Source of the DNA: Oscillatoriales cyanobacterium
GTDB lineage: Bacteria > Cyanobacteriota > Cyanobacteriia > Cyanobacteriales > Laspinemataceae
Direction of reading: 5' to 3'
DNA: 64,000 bases
Assembly: GCA_011390955.1 (NCBI GenBank)
Contig: JAABRM010000018.1
Coordinates: forward strand, 1-64,000
Positions 24,473 through 32,631 of the stretch are shown here, in pieces (the stretch's first letter is position 1; each line of letters opens with the position of its first letter). The notes under the pieces were generated by a model. The model was not told the DNA's origin and searched no databases. It worked only from the letters and a program-made list of their open reading frames with translations. A program made the position numbers and the translations under genes.

Positions 24473-25540
24473 CTAGGAATTTTGATAATAATCCACTCCT
24501 TTATTCACAAACTGTAGGGTATAACCCTGTTTATAATCCGTGTTCGCATCAAAAACACCCACCGCCGCTAAATCTTTAAATAAAGTTTCCCAGCGTTGGT
24601 CGGTCATTGCCCCAATGCCCAGGGTTTTGGCATCTCCTGAGACAATTACCTCATAAGCTTTTAATTTATTAAGTCCATAATCGATTAAATCCTCAGTCAT
24701 TTCGGGATTTTCTTTTTTAATCAATTCATTGCCCGGTTGAGGATTTTCTAGATAACTATACCATCCTTTAATTGATGCATCAACAAAGCGCTGGACTAAA
24801 TCTGGATTGGTTTCGACTAATTTTTTGGTGGTTTCTATGGTAAACGCATAGGGATTATATCCCGCATCGGCTAAAAGTAAGATATTGGGTTTAAATCCGC
24901 CTTCTTTTTCAATAGTATAAGGCTCAGATGTTAATAGACCTTGTTGGGCGGATTTTTTGTCAACTAAAAACGGGCTAATATTAAAATTGTACGGGCGTTT
25001 TTGGTCATCAGTAAATCCATACTTAGCCTTGAGGATTTGCCAATAATAAGCGCCTAGACTCAGATAAATTGGTTTTACTTTTAATTGCGCGAAAGAGTCA
25101 TTGCCAACTCCAGGATGAGTTAAGATAACTTGGATTTCCTTTTGAAAAATAGCCGCCACTGCTATTTTCGGAATCCCTTCTTGTACTGCTTTAATCGCAT
25201 CAATACTACCGCCGATCGTAAAATCAATCACTCCTCCCATCAACAACTGGGTTGTATTCGTTTGCGGACTCGCTGCTAGAATGGTGACATCTAAACCATG
25301 TTGGCGATAAATGCCGGTCGCTAATGCCTGATAAAAACCCCCGTATTCTGCTTCGGGTTTCCAATTTAAACTAAAGTTAATTCTATCCAAGTTTGGGGTT
25401 GATTCTGACTGGGATGATGGAGAATTTGACTCGACACAAGCGGTTAAAATACTGGTGCCTAACGCTAAAGAACTCAGTTTGATGAATTGGCGACGTTTGA
25501 TTTGATAATATTCGTTCATGGGGTTGGTTATGGGATCCAA
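24473..25540 (-). CDS. ABC transporter substrate-binding lipoprotein, NMT1/THI5-like
   Basis: A 355-residue protein. Its N-terminus has twin Arg (KRRQFIKLSSLALG) and a lipobox LTAC with Cys near residue 35, so export by Tat or Sec followed by lipid anchoring is likely. The mature part begins INFSLNWKPEAEYGGFYQAL and continues GIYRQHGLDVTIL, the standard opening of the NMT1/THI5-like binding fold. These proteins deliver HMP-type pyrimidines, sulfonates, nitrate or similar ligands to an ABC permease. No THI-box riboswitch was seen upstream, so the substrate is not settled. First gene of the operon. Confidence 0.9.
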   Translation of the reverse strand: MDPITNPMNEYYQIKRRQFIKLSSLALGTSILTACVESNSPSSQSESTPNLDRINFSLNWKPEAEYGGFYQALATGIYRQHGLDVTILAASPQTNTTQLLMGGVIDFTIGGSIDAIKAVQEGIPKIAVAAIFQKEIQVILTHPGVGNDSFAQLKVKPIYLSLGAYYWQILKAKYGFTDDQKRPYNFNISPFLVDKKSAQQGLLTSEPYTIEKEGGFKPNILLLADAGYNPYAFTIETTKKLVETNPDLVQRFVDASIKGWYSYLENPQPGNELIKKENPEMTEDLIDYGLNKLKAYEVIVSGDAKTLGIGAMTDQRWETLFKDLAAVGVFDANTDYKQGYTLQFVNKGVDYYQNS

Positions 25541-25969
25541 TAATTATCGACTGATTCTACCAACTATTGTTAAGGATGAAGGGGATTTTTGGCAATAGTA
25601 AATTTGATAATTTCATGGCTGGGTCGTAATCAGATTCTCCGATCCAGATGATTTAGGAGTCTTTGCCCCGGCTGTCCAGAACCCCATCGGCCTTAATGTA
25701 AAGATATGTTAACTTTTGGCTCTAATACTCTGAGTTAAATTGTATAGTTAAAAGTCGTAGTTGTAAATTACCGGGGCGATCGCCACGACCGATCGCAGAC
25801 CAAAGAGTTGGGATTAATTTGCTTTAATTCCGCAAAAATAGTTGATTTTTGTCAAAAGACTTTTAATCAACTTATGGAGGGATATTCACTTAAATCGGTT
25901 GACTAGAGTTAATCCCCATACCTGATTTATGAGTGAATTATCCCAGGGAACGGAAAAAATCTAACCACA
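25541..25969. other. Divergent intergenic region between ABC operon and Nudix gene
   Basis: Bears the promoters of two divergent units, one starting at 25540 (minus) and one at 25970 (plus). I see HIP1-like GGCGATCGCC near 25775 but no clear riboswitch, repeat or small gene. Confidence 0.5.
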
Positions 25970-26416
25970 ATGGCAAAGGCATCAATGCAAAAACATTTTC
26001 CATTGACGACTGTAGGCGCACTGGTGGTCAATAATTGCGGACAAATTTTGATTGTCAGAACTACGAAGTGGCGCGGCACCTGGGGAGTCCCAGGCGGGAA
26101 AGTAGAATGGGGAGAAAGTCTGGTTGACGCTGTGATTCGAGAATTCCAAGAAGAAGTGGGTCTAGAGTTGACCCAAGTCCGCTTTGCCTTGTTACAAGAA
26201 GCGGTTCTCGATCCACAGTTTTTTAAAGCAGCCCATTTTATTATGGTGAACTATTATGCGTTCTCCACTAGCGATCGCATTATTCCCAATGAAGAAATCG
26301 AAGCATGGGCTTGGGTGACTCCCCAAGAAGCAATGGAGTATCCTCTTAATACTTATACGCGGATTTTAATTGAGGATTATCTGAATCATAATATTGGTCA
26401 GTTATATCTGAATTAG
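25970..26416 (+). CDS. Nudix hydrolase
   Basis: A 148-residue protein with a complete Nudix box from residue 43 (GGKVEWGESLVDAVIREFQE followed by EVGLEL), giving the metal-binding REFQEEVG catalytic helix. Such enzymes cleave nucleoside-diphosphate-linked compounds (NDP-X). Upstream is AVVNNCGQILIVRTTKWRGTWGVPGG, a usual Nudix beginning. The last 71 bp overlap the 3' end of folK on the other strand, a convergent tail-to-tail overlap. The neighbouring pterin genes make a dihydroneopterin-triphosphate substrate conceivable, but nothing in the sequence proves it. Confidence 0.92.
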   Translation: MAKASMQKHFPLTTVGALVVNNCGQILIVRTTKWRGTWGVPGGKVEWGESLVDAVIREFQEEVGLELTQVRFALLQEAVLDPQFFKAAHFIMVNYYAFSTSDRIIPNEEIEAWAWVTPQEAMEYPLNTYTRILIEDYLNHNIGQLYLN

Positions 26417-26885
26417 ATCGATTGCTTTCGGCAGAGTTTAATTGCTCTAAAAGTTGCGCGATCGCCATCCCGGAAACGGGTTCGATCCAATGCGGAGCAA
26501 TTTCCGCTAATGGCCTCAAGACAAAAGCTCTTTGAGTCATGCGGGGATGGGGGATCTGCAACGTTGGACTTTCCAGAATTAATCGATCGAATAGTAATAA
26601 ATCTAAGTCTAAAGTTCTTGGCCCCCAATGCTCTAGGCGAACTCTCCCAAACTGACGTTCAATCAAGAGTAAAGTTTCTAGCAATTCTTCTGGACTTAGC
26701 TGCACTGCTAAAATGGCACAACCATTGATATAATCCGGTTGTGGCGGCCCAACGGGAGCGGTTTGATACCAACTGGATTTGGCTTTAACGGTAATCCCAG
26801 GAGTTTGGTTAAGGTTTTTCAGGGCTGATTCTAGTATCACTAGAGAGTCACCCAGGTTACTGCCAAGGGCGATCGCACTAAGCAT
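26346..26885 (-). CDS. folK: 2-amino-4-hydroxy-6-hydroxymethyldihydropteridine diphosphokinase
   Basis: About 179 residues from the chosen ATG at 26885 (MLSAIALGSNLGDS), the usual HPPK start; longer frames to 26921 or 27020 add residues with no family match. Pyrophosphorylates 6-hydroxymethyl-7,8-dihydropterin with ATP for folate synthesis. Visible motifs are GSNLGD, WYQTAPVG, LLIERQFGR and RTLDLDLLLFD (metal-binding Asp pair), then IPHPRM. It is divergent from the pteridine-reductase-like SDR at 27033, about 150 bp away, and folB lies at 31654-32010, so this part of the chromosome carries a pterin/folate theme. Confidence 0.95.
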   Translation of the reverse strand: MLSAIALGSNLGDSLVILESALKNLNQTPGITVKAKSSWYQTAPVGPPQPDYINGCAILAVQLSPEELLETLLLIERQFGRVRLEHWGPRTLDLDLLLFDRLILESPTLQIPHPRMTQRAFVLRPLAEIAPHWIEPVSGMAIAQLLEQLNSAESNRSNSDITDQYYDSDNPQLKSAYKY

Positions 26886-27032
26886 AGGTTCTCTGTCCAA
26901 TTTTTCAGTGCGATCGACCATAAACTCAAAAATCAAGCAGCTAAATTGACCACGTAATTTTATTGTATCGAGATTTGTCAAAAAGCTCGTTTTCTGGTTT
27001 GGTAGATTAATAGACATCATCTAAGGAAGACA

Positions 27033-27779
27033 ATGGACTTAAATGGAAAAATTGCCCTAGTTACTGGGGGTGGCACTCGGGTAGGACGTGCGCTGACGAT
27101 CGCGCTGGCTAAAGCTGGGTGCGATGTTTTGATCCATTACGGCAACTCTGCGGATGCGGCAGCAGAAGTTAAAGCCCAAGTAGAATCCTTGGGACGACGA
27201 GGAATTACCTACTCCGCAGATTTGGCAGACCCCTCTGCCACGGATACGGTGATTCCCAAAGCCGTTGAAGCCTTTGGTCAAGTTGATATTTTGATTAATA
27301 GTGCTTCAATTTATCCTCAAGACGATCGATTTAACCAGATTAATGTAGAATCATGGGATAAAATTTTTGCCATTAACTTGCGTGCCCCATTTCAACTTTC
27401 CCAAGCCTTTGCCCAGCAACTGCCCCCCGATGGCCAAGGAAAAATTATCAATATTAATGATGCCCGGATTCCCCGTCCCCAACCGGGCAACTTTTCCTAT
27501 CGCTTAACCAAGGGAGGATTGTGGGATATGACGCAAATGTTGGCCTTAGAATTAGCCCCCAGAATTACGGTTAATGCTTTAGCCTTGGGTCAAATTCTTG
27601 AACCCCATAACGATCCCGACCCGGAAAAATTCATGCAAGATTATGCCAATCGGAGAATTCCCTTAAAAATTCCGGGAAACCCTCAAGTAGTCACAGATTG
27701 TGCTTTATTTTTACTCCAACAAGATTTTCTCACGGGGAGTACAATTACGCTCGATGGTGGAGAATATCTTTTAAATTAG
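27033..27779 (+). CDS. SDR oxidoreductase with pteridine reductase (PTR1/FolM-like) active site
   Basis: A 248-residue Rossmann-fold enzyme. The cofactor motif is TGGGTRVG (11-18), matching the TGxxxRxG form typical of pteridine reductases instead of the usual TGxxxGxG. The catalytic positions are Asp143, Tyr156 and Lys160 (D-x12-Y-x3-K), the same spacing and Asp-for-Ser replacement found in PTR1, which reduces biopterin and folate with NADPH. The C-terminus (LTGSTITLDGGEYL) is standard SDR. Adjacent folK supports a pterin substrate. A narrower name would need a structural or activity check. Confidence 0.85.
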   Translation: MDLNGKIALVTGGGTRVGRALTIALAKAGCDVLIHYGNSADAAAEVKAQVESLGRRGITYSADLADPSATDTVIPKAVEAFGQVDILINSASIYPQDDRFNQINVESWDKIFAINLRAPFQLSQAFAQQLPPDGQGKIININDARIPRPQPGNFSYRLTKGGLWDMTQMLALELAPRITVNALALGQILEPHNDPDPEKFMQDYANRRIPLKIPGNPQVVTDCALFLLQQDFLTGSTITLDGGEYLLN

Positions 27780-27788
27780 TGGAAACCG

Positions 27789-28481
27789 ATGGAAAATCAA
27801 CGACTACCTTCTAATAACGCTAACTTTGGGCATCAACTCAATGAGATAATAGAGCAGCAGAAAGATATATTAGCCGCTCATTATCTCGCCCCTTTATCCA
27901 CAGATTACCTGCCCTGGAGTGCATATGCCATGCGTCCCAGTGGACTGGTGAATATTCTCAATGAGATTATTATCAATAATTGCCAGGTGATTGTCGAGTG
28001 TGGTGGGGGAATTTCCACCTTTTATATAGCTCGATTGCTCAAAAGCAGGGGAGGGCATCTATACACGATCGAACACAATCCAGAATGGCTTGAATTTTTA
28101 GAGAAGGGATTAAAAAAAGAGGGACTGCTAGATGGTGTAACGCTCATTGAGGCTCCTTTGAAATCTAGTGGCTTGGGTCTGGATGATATTCCGTGGTACG
28201 ATCCAGAAGCACTGAGTAAACAGCTTCCTCAAGATATCAAAATCGATCTGTTATTGGTCGATGGGCCAACAGCTTATACGGAAGAGACGCAGTATTCTCG
28301 ATATCCCGCAGTTCCTTATTTTTTGCCATTTTTTAGTCAGAATTGTACGATTGTAATTGATGACGTTAATCGTCAGGGCGAACAAGAAATTGTCAAGCGA
28401 TGGGAAAAACTCCTAAATCTTGATTTCGAGACTAAAGATGGCAATATTGCTATGGCTAGAATCAATATAGAACATCCTTAA
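27789..28481 (+). CDS. Class I SAM-dependent methyltransferase-like protein
   Basis: A 230-residue protein 9 bp after the SDR gene and probably translated with it. A Rossmann motif I is seen at about residues 68-77 (VIVECGGGIS), followed by YTIEHNPEWL (acidic end of strand 2) and IDLLLVDGPTAY (motif near strand 4). The first 40 residues are helical, with PWSAYAMRPSG just before motif I, a layout seen in methyltransferase-like proteins of glycan clusters. Substrate unknown. It converges on the GT4 gene ending at 28462 with a 20-bp overlap. Confidence 0.75.
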   Translation: MENQRLPSNNANFGHQLNEIIEQQKDILAAHYLAPLSTDYLPWSAYAMRPSGLVNILNEIIINNCQVIVECGGGISTFYIARLLKSRGGHLYTIEHNPEWLEFLEKGLKKEGLLDGVTLIEAPLKSSGLGLDDIPWYDPEALSKQLPQDIKIDLLLVDGPTAYTEETQYSRYPAVPYFLPFFSQNCTIVIDDVNRQGEQEIVKRWEKLLNLDFETKDGNIAMARINIEHP

Positions 28482-29526
28482 ACCATTGTTCTAGGCGATC
28501 GCCCAATGCTGGCAATGAATATTCTGTTTCTGCTCGTTGGCGACACTGATGGCGATCGATTTGGTCAATACGCTCGATCGCTCCAACTAATTCATCTAGG
28601 TTATCGGGTTCCACTAACCAACCCGTTTGACCGTCTACCACAATTTCTTTTGGGCCACCGCGACGATAGGAAATCACGGGAACCCCACAAGCAAGGGCCT
28701 CCGGTGCTACGAGACCAAAGGCTTCTACCCACTTATGGGTCATCAGCAAGGCCCGACATTTTCTTAATTCGCTTTGAAAGTCTTTGGTGGGTAAAAAGCC
28801 CATATACTCTATAGGCGCATTCGGGTAATTGTCACAAAGCCATTGCCAATACTCTCGATCCTGCATAAACCCAAAAATTTTTAGCTTGATGCCGGTAGTA
28901 TTAGCCACTATAACCGCATCCTCCAGTCCTTTTTTCGCGGTAATTCGTCCCGCCCAAGCAAAACTGTCTCCAGGTTCAGGGCAAAAATCATATTGGGAAA
29001 GATCGATCGCACCACCTAAAATTCTAAAAGCTTCAGGTCGTGAATAGGTAGCAGCTTGGGTTCTTGTATGTGCCCCTAGCGTTCCTGGACACAGGGAAGC
29101 AACTTGTTCGATCTGGCGATCGATTACCCCAATCGCCGCTCCGATACAAACATAATGGAGAAGGGGACGACTAAAAAATGGTGACAGGTAAAACGGTAGC
29201 CATTCATGACTAAAGTTAAAGATCAGGTCATAATCACCCTGAACTTGACGAACATAATCCCACATATTGGCAAGAACTGCATTATTAGGTACGATCGCCG
29301 GCCCTCCCTGTTCGGCTGTAGGAATGCAGGGTTGGAGTTCTCCCTCCACTTGTTTAATCGGCAATACTTTATCTGTGGAACCTGTGGGCGCAACAATTTG
29401 CACTTGGTGCTTTCGCCTCATCATTTCTTGGGCAATATTGCACAAATTTAGTTCCGATCCTCCTACTCCCTCTAAGGGATTGTAGTGGATGGGCACGATT
29501 GGGCTAGAAACCAACATTAATTTCAT
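28462..29526 (-). CDS. Glycosyltransferase family 4 (GT-B), copy 1
   Basis: A 354-residue retaining glycosyltransferase. N-terminal GGSELNLCNIAQEMMRRKHQ (a Gly-rich acceptor-side loop), central FAWAGRITAKKGLEDAV (nucleotide-sugar domain entry) and C-terminal EAFGLVAPEALACGVPVISY with the E-x7-E pattern of GT4. It is about 80 percent alike by eye to the next upstream gene (29561-30616), so they are tandem duplicates. Nothing in the sequence tells the donor or acceptor; the surrounding GT2 and methyltransferase genes suggest assembly of a cell-surface glycan or glycolipid. Confidence 0.9.
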   Translation of the reverse strand: MKLMLVSSPIVPIHYNPLEGVGGSELNLCNIAQEMMRRKHQVQIVAPTGSTDKVLPIKQVEGELQPCIPTAEQGGPAIVPNNAVLANMWDYVRQVQGDYDLIFNFSHEWLPFYLSPFFSRPLLHYVCIGAAIGVIDRQIEQVASLCPGTLGAHTRTQAATYSRPEAFRILGGAIDLSQYDFCPEPGDSFAWAGRITAKKGLEDAVIVANTTGIKLKIFGFMQDREYWQWLCDNYPNAPIEYMGFLPTKDFQSELRKCRALLMTHKWVEAFGLVAPEALACGVPVISYRRGGPKEIVVDGQTGWLVEPDNLDELVGAIERIDQIDRHQCRQRAETEYSLPALGDRLEQWFKDVLY

Positions 29527-29560
29527 ATTTCTATCACCTTAATTTATCTTATTTGCGATC

Positions 29561-30616
29561 TTAAACGCTTTGAAACCATTGTTCCAGGCGATCGCCGAAC
29601 GCTGGTAACGAATATTCTGTTTCTGCTCGTTGGCGACACTGATGGCGATCGATTTGGTTAATCCCCTTGATAGCTGCAATTAATTCATCTAGGTTATCGG
29701 GTTCTACTAACCAACCCGTTTGACCATCTACCACAATTTCTGAGGGGCCACCGCGACGATAGGAAATTACGGGAACCCCACAAGCAAGGGCTTCTAGTGC
29801 TACGCGACCAAAAGCTTCTACCCACTTATGGGTCATCAGTAAAGCTTGACATTTTCCTAATGCGCTTTGAAATTCTTTAGTGGGTAAAAAACCCATATAC
29901 TCTATGGAAGCCTGGGGATAGTCCCGGCAGATCTGTTGCCAATATTCTGCATCTTGAAGATAGCCAAATACTTGTAGATGAATACCTGTTTTTTGAGCAG
30001 CAGCAACTGCATCTTCGAGTCCCTTTTCTGCTGATATTCGTCCTGCCCAAGCTAAACTATTCCCAGGTTCTGGGCAAAATTGATATTGAGTTAGGTCAAT
30101 AGCACCCCCTAAAACTCTAAAGGATTCGGCGACTGAGTAGGTAGCAGCTTGAGCTTTGGTATGGGCCCCCAGAGTTCCTGGACAGAGGTGTGCTACCCTT
30201 TCAATTGCCCGATCCATCACACCAGTCCAGGAACCGATACAGACATAATGAAGAACGGGGCATTTAAAGAAGGGTGATAAATAAAACGGCAACCATTCGT
30301 AACCAAAATCAATAATTAGGTCATAATTAGCCTGGACTTGATGGGCATAATCCCACATATTGGCCAAAACTGAGTCATGGGGAATAATTACGGGGTCGTT
30401 ATAGGTGGGTTCGGGGATTAAGGGTTGCAGTTCTCCAGGAATTTCTTTGACGGGTAGGGATGCTACGGTGGAGTCTTTAGGGGCAACGATTTGGATTTGA
30501 TGTCCTCGTTGGATCATTTCTGTGGCGATGGTCTTGAGATTTAGGGCGACCCCTCCCAGACGACCGGAGTTTAAGGAACTGACAGGACTAGAGACAAAAA
30601 GTAATTTCATCTTCAA
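29561..30616 (-). CDS. Glycosyltransferase family 4 (GT-B), copy 2
   Basis: A 351-residue tandem paralogue of 28462-29526, with the same layout: GGVALNLKTIATEMIQRGHQ, LAWAGRISAEKGLEDAV, EAFGRVALEALACGVPVISY (E-x7-E). The copies share long identical stretches near the C-terminus (GGP.EIVVDGQTGWLVEPDN) but differ in the first 60 residues and in the central region, which would permit different acceptors. Only 4 bp separate it from the GT2 gene upstream, so the GT2 and GT4 genes are likely one operon. Confidence 0.9.
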   Translation of the reverse strand: MKMKLLFVSSPVSSLNSGRLGGVALNLKTIATEMIQRGHQIQIVAPKDSTVASLPVKEIPGELQPLIPEPTYNDPVIIPHDSVLANMWDYAHQVQANYDLIIDFGYEWLPFYLSPFFKCPVLHYVCIGSWTGVMDRAIERVAHLCPGTLGAHTKAQAATYSVAESFRVLGGAIDLTQYQFCPEPGNSLAWAGRISAEKGLEDAVAAAQKTGIHLQVFGYLQDAEYWQQICRDYPQASIEYMGFLPTKEFQSALGKCQALLMTHKWVEAFGRVALEALACGVPVISYRRGGPSEIVVDGQTGWLVEPDNLDELIAAIKGINQIDRHQCRQRAETEYSLPAFGDRLEQWFQSV

Positions 30617-30620
30617 AAAT

Positions 30621-31508
30621 CTAAAGGGTAACTGATTCTAATTCGGGTTTTAACCAATCCGCATGACCATTTTCAGTCATATCGAGAAATTGTTCAAGAT
30701 TTTGGCATCGTCCCGATTCCATATACTGGCGAAATAGTCGATTAAGGAGTAAGTTTTGAGAAAATTCTTCATGGGCGGCTTGGCAAATTTCTGGGGTAAG
30801 ATCGAGTTTTCCTTCGTCTAATAAGGCGAGGATTTGTTGATAGGCGCGTTCGGCGGTTTGAAAGGCGTTGACGGACTGAGTGATGGAGTTGTCTCGCTTG
30901 TAGTAGCGATAAAGGGGCTGAGGGTAAATGGCGACTTTCTCCACTCTGCTTAATAGTTCGAGATTGAACAGGACATCGGCAGCAAAGGGGACTTTTGTCC
31001 AACCCCGACCAAAAAATTCCCGCCGGAATACGGGGAAGAATGGGACGCGGGGCTTGAGAATATCATCCGCTGTGGCAAAGGTAACGGTGGCGCGATCGCT
31101 GAAGGGACGCTTATACAGCACCAAGTCTGTGTTATATACGCCCGTATTGTCGATCGCCGCACCGTATTCCATCGCCAGGGGAAGCAGTTCTGCCAGACGG
31201 TTGGGTTGGAAAGCATCGTCAGCATCGAGGTTGGCGATGACCTCGCCAGTAGAAATGGCCATTGCCGCATTGCGGGCGGGGGCTTCTCCTCTACCACAGC
31301 CCCCCGTGTAAGATTGTTTCAATCGCCCGTCTTCAATACCGTGGCGAGATAGCACGGATAAATAGTCTACCCCGTCGTCCGAACCGATCGCCGCTTCCCA
31401 GTTTGTATAAGTCTGGTTTAGGAGGCTTTTCACAGTTTCAGCGATCGTGTTTTCAGCTTGGTAGGCTGGAATCAAAATACTAACTAAGGGGGCAACACCG
31501 TTGGACAT
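30621..31508 (-). CDS. Glycosyltransferase family 2 (GT-A)
   Basis: A 295-residue inverting glycosyltransferase. N-terminal VSILIPAYQAENTIAETVKS (nucleotide-binding start), the acidic pair IGSDDG, and ANLDADDAFQPNRL (DxD-like metal site, about residue 95) are typical of GT2. The remainder has VPFFPVFRREFFGRGW and a helical C-terminus. First gene of the minus-strand set leading to the two GT4 genes. Sugar and acceptor unknown. Confidence 0.9.
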   Translation of the reverse strand: MSNGVAPLVSILIPAYQAENTIAETVKSLLNQTYTNWEAAIGSDDGVDYLSVLSRHGIEDGRLKQSYTGGCGRGEAPARNAAMAISTGEVIANLDADDAFQPNRLAELLPLAMEYGAAIDNTGVYNTDLVLYKRPFSDRATVTFATADDILKPRVPFFPVFRREFFGRGWTKVPFAADVLFNLELLSRVEKVAIYPQPLYRYYKRDNSITQSVNAFQTAERAYQQILALLDEGKLDLTPEICQAAHEEFSQNLLLNRLFRQYMESGRCQNLEQFLDMTENGHADWLKPELESVTL

Positions 31509-31653
31509 AGTAAATATGTAAATATATAGTCTAGCAATTAGATATCCGGCTGATTTTTACAGTTTTTTCGCCTGGGCAAAGTTTGATTTATGCTCGGGAA
31601 TCGAACTTCACCCAGTATTTCCCATTACCGAAATTTTTTGGGGATCAAGCGTT

Positions 31654-32010
31654 TTATTTGTCGCGAATCATTTCAATCGCAATATGTCCAGGAAAACCGG
31701 GAATCGGTGGAGAAACTTTCACCAAGCGCGATCGCACTTTTTGCACTTTTTCAAAGTTAAGCATCGCTTCAATAATCGCGGTATTCAACCGTTCCACGGT
31801 CTTGAATTTTGCCGTTTCCATCAGTTGCCGGACTTGTTCCACCACATCAGCGTAATTTAAAGTATCTTCCAGGCGATCGTTTTGACCCACCACCGATAAA
31901 TCCAACCATAAGGTCAAATCGACTTCAAACCATTGACCAAGTACCTGTTCTTCGGGAAAGTACCCAACATATCCGTAATACCGCAGCCCGGTAATTTCGA
32001 TCGCGTCCAT
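31654..32010 (-). CDS. folB: Dihydroneopterin aldolase
   Basis: A 118-residue enzyme of the usual length. Converts 7,8-dihydroneopterin to 6-hydroxymethyl-7,8-dihydropterin plus glycolaldehyde, the step just before FolK. Motifs are IEITGLRYYGYVGYFPEE (with the catalytic Glu of the GxxPEE segment), QWFEVDLTLWLDL, DTLNYADVVEQV (substrate-binding Tyr and Asp) and VSPPIPGFPGHIAIEM (catalytic Lys just before). It is 4.6 kb from folK on the same strand, so they are not one operon here. Confidence 0.95.
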   Translation of the reverse strand: MDAIEITGLRYYGYVGYFPEEQVLGQWFEVDLTLWLDLSVVGQNDRLEDTLNYADVVEQVRQLMETAKFKTVERLNTAIIEAMLNFEKVQKVRSRLVKVSPPIPGFPGHIAIEMIRDK

Positions 32011-32173
32011 TTTTTTGCCAAAGCTTGCTTGATTTTGCTCAAAGGGCGATCGTGATTGAAATGACTGTGGTTCAAACTATGCAGGTTTTTCACAGTCAAC
32101 CCCCTTCAGTGATGCGCCAACAGAATATCATAAACCAAGTGGGGGGAATTTTTACCAGGCTGCCGAAATCTGT

Positions 32174-32245
32174 AACTGGGTGCAACTGGGTGCAACTGGG
32201 TGCAACAGGGTGCAACAGAGTGCAACAGGGTGAAACAAGGTGAAA
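32174..32245. repeat. Array of seven 10-bp repeats (CTGGGTGCAA)
   Basis: Seven units with exact 10-bp spacing, three CTGGGTGCAA, then CAGGGTGCAA, CAGAGTGCAA, CAGGGTGAAA and CAAGGTGAAA, between folB and tRNA-Thr. The gradual decay towards the right suggests copying followed by mutation. Spacing is about one helical turn. Confidence 0.9.
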
Positions 32246-32301
32246 ATACTTCCATACCCCCTTGCCAACCACACCGATTATTTGTTATAGTAGAAAACGT
32301 T

Positions 32302-32373
32302 GCTGGTGTAGCTCAGTGGTAGAGCACCCGCCTTGTAAGCGGGCGGCCATCGGTTCAAATCCGTTCACCAGCT
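32302..32373 (+). tRNA. tRNA-Thr(UGU)
   Basis: A 72-nt cloverleaf. Acceptor GCTGGTG pairs with CACCAGC, followed by discriminator T. The D arm is GCTCAGTGGTAGAGC, the anticodon stem CCCGC/GCGGG with loop CTTGTAA gives anticodon TGT, and the T arm is CGGTTCAAATCCG. The 3' CCA is not encoded. Confidence 0.95.
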
Positions 32374-32404
32374 TAGGTCAAACTCTTATACCGTAAAGGT
32401 TTTC

Positions 32405-32438
32405 GCCACTCCCACCAATTTCGTGAGAGTGGCTTTTT
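32405..32438 (+). terminator. Rho-independent terminator after tRNA-Thr
   Basis: GCCACTC at 32405-32411 pairs with GAGTGGC at 32427-32433 and is followed by TTTTT. Placed 32 bp after the tRNA end. Confidence 0.75.
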
Positions 32439-32631
32439 AGTCGCTTGTTGCCCTGACGTGACCCTGGGAAGGTTGAAAACCCCAAAACCTTTGATTGCAT
32501 TGCCTCATGGGTTTTGCGCGATCGCTGACTGGTGAGATTTGCGATCGCCGTTTATCATGGCAGATATTTAGTCGATTCCCTGAACTTGAATCCGATCATA
32601 GGTGTGCGTTTATTCACGAGAGGACTTCCCA

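Noticed and set aside
25541-25969. Thiamine (TPP) riboswitch upstream of the THI5-like ABC operon
   Set aside because: No THI-box core could be seen, so the substrate stays open.
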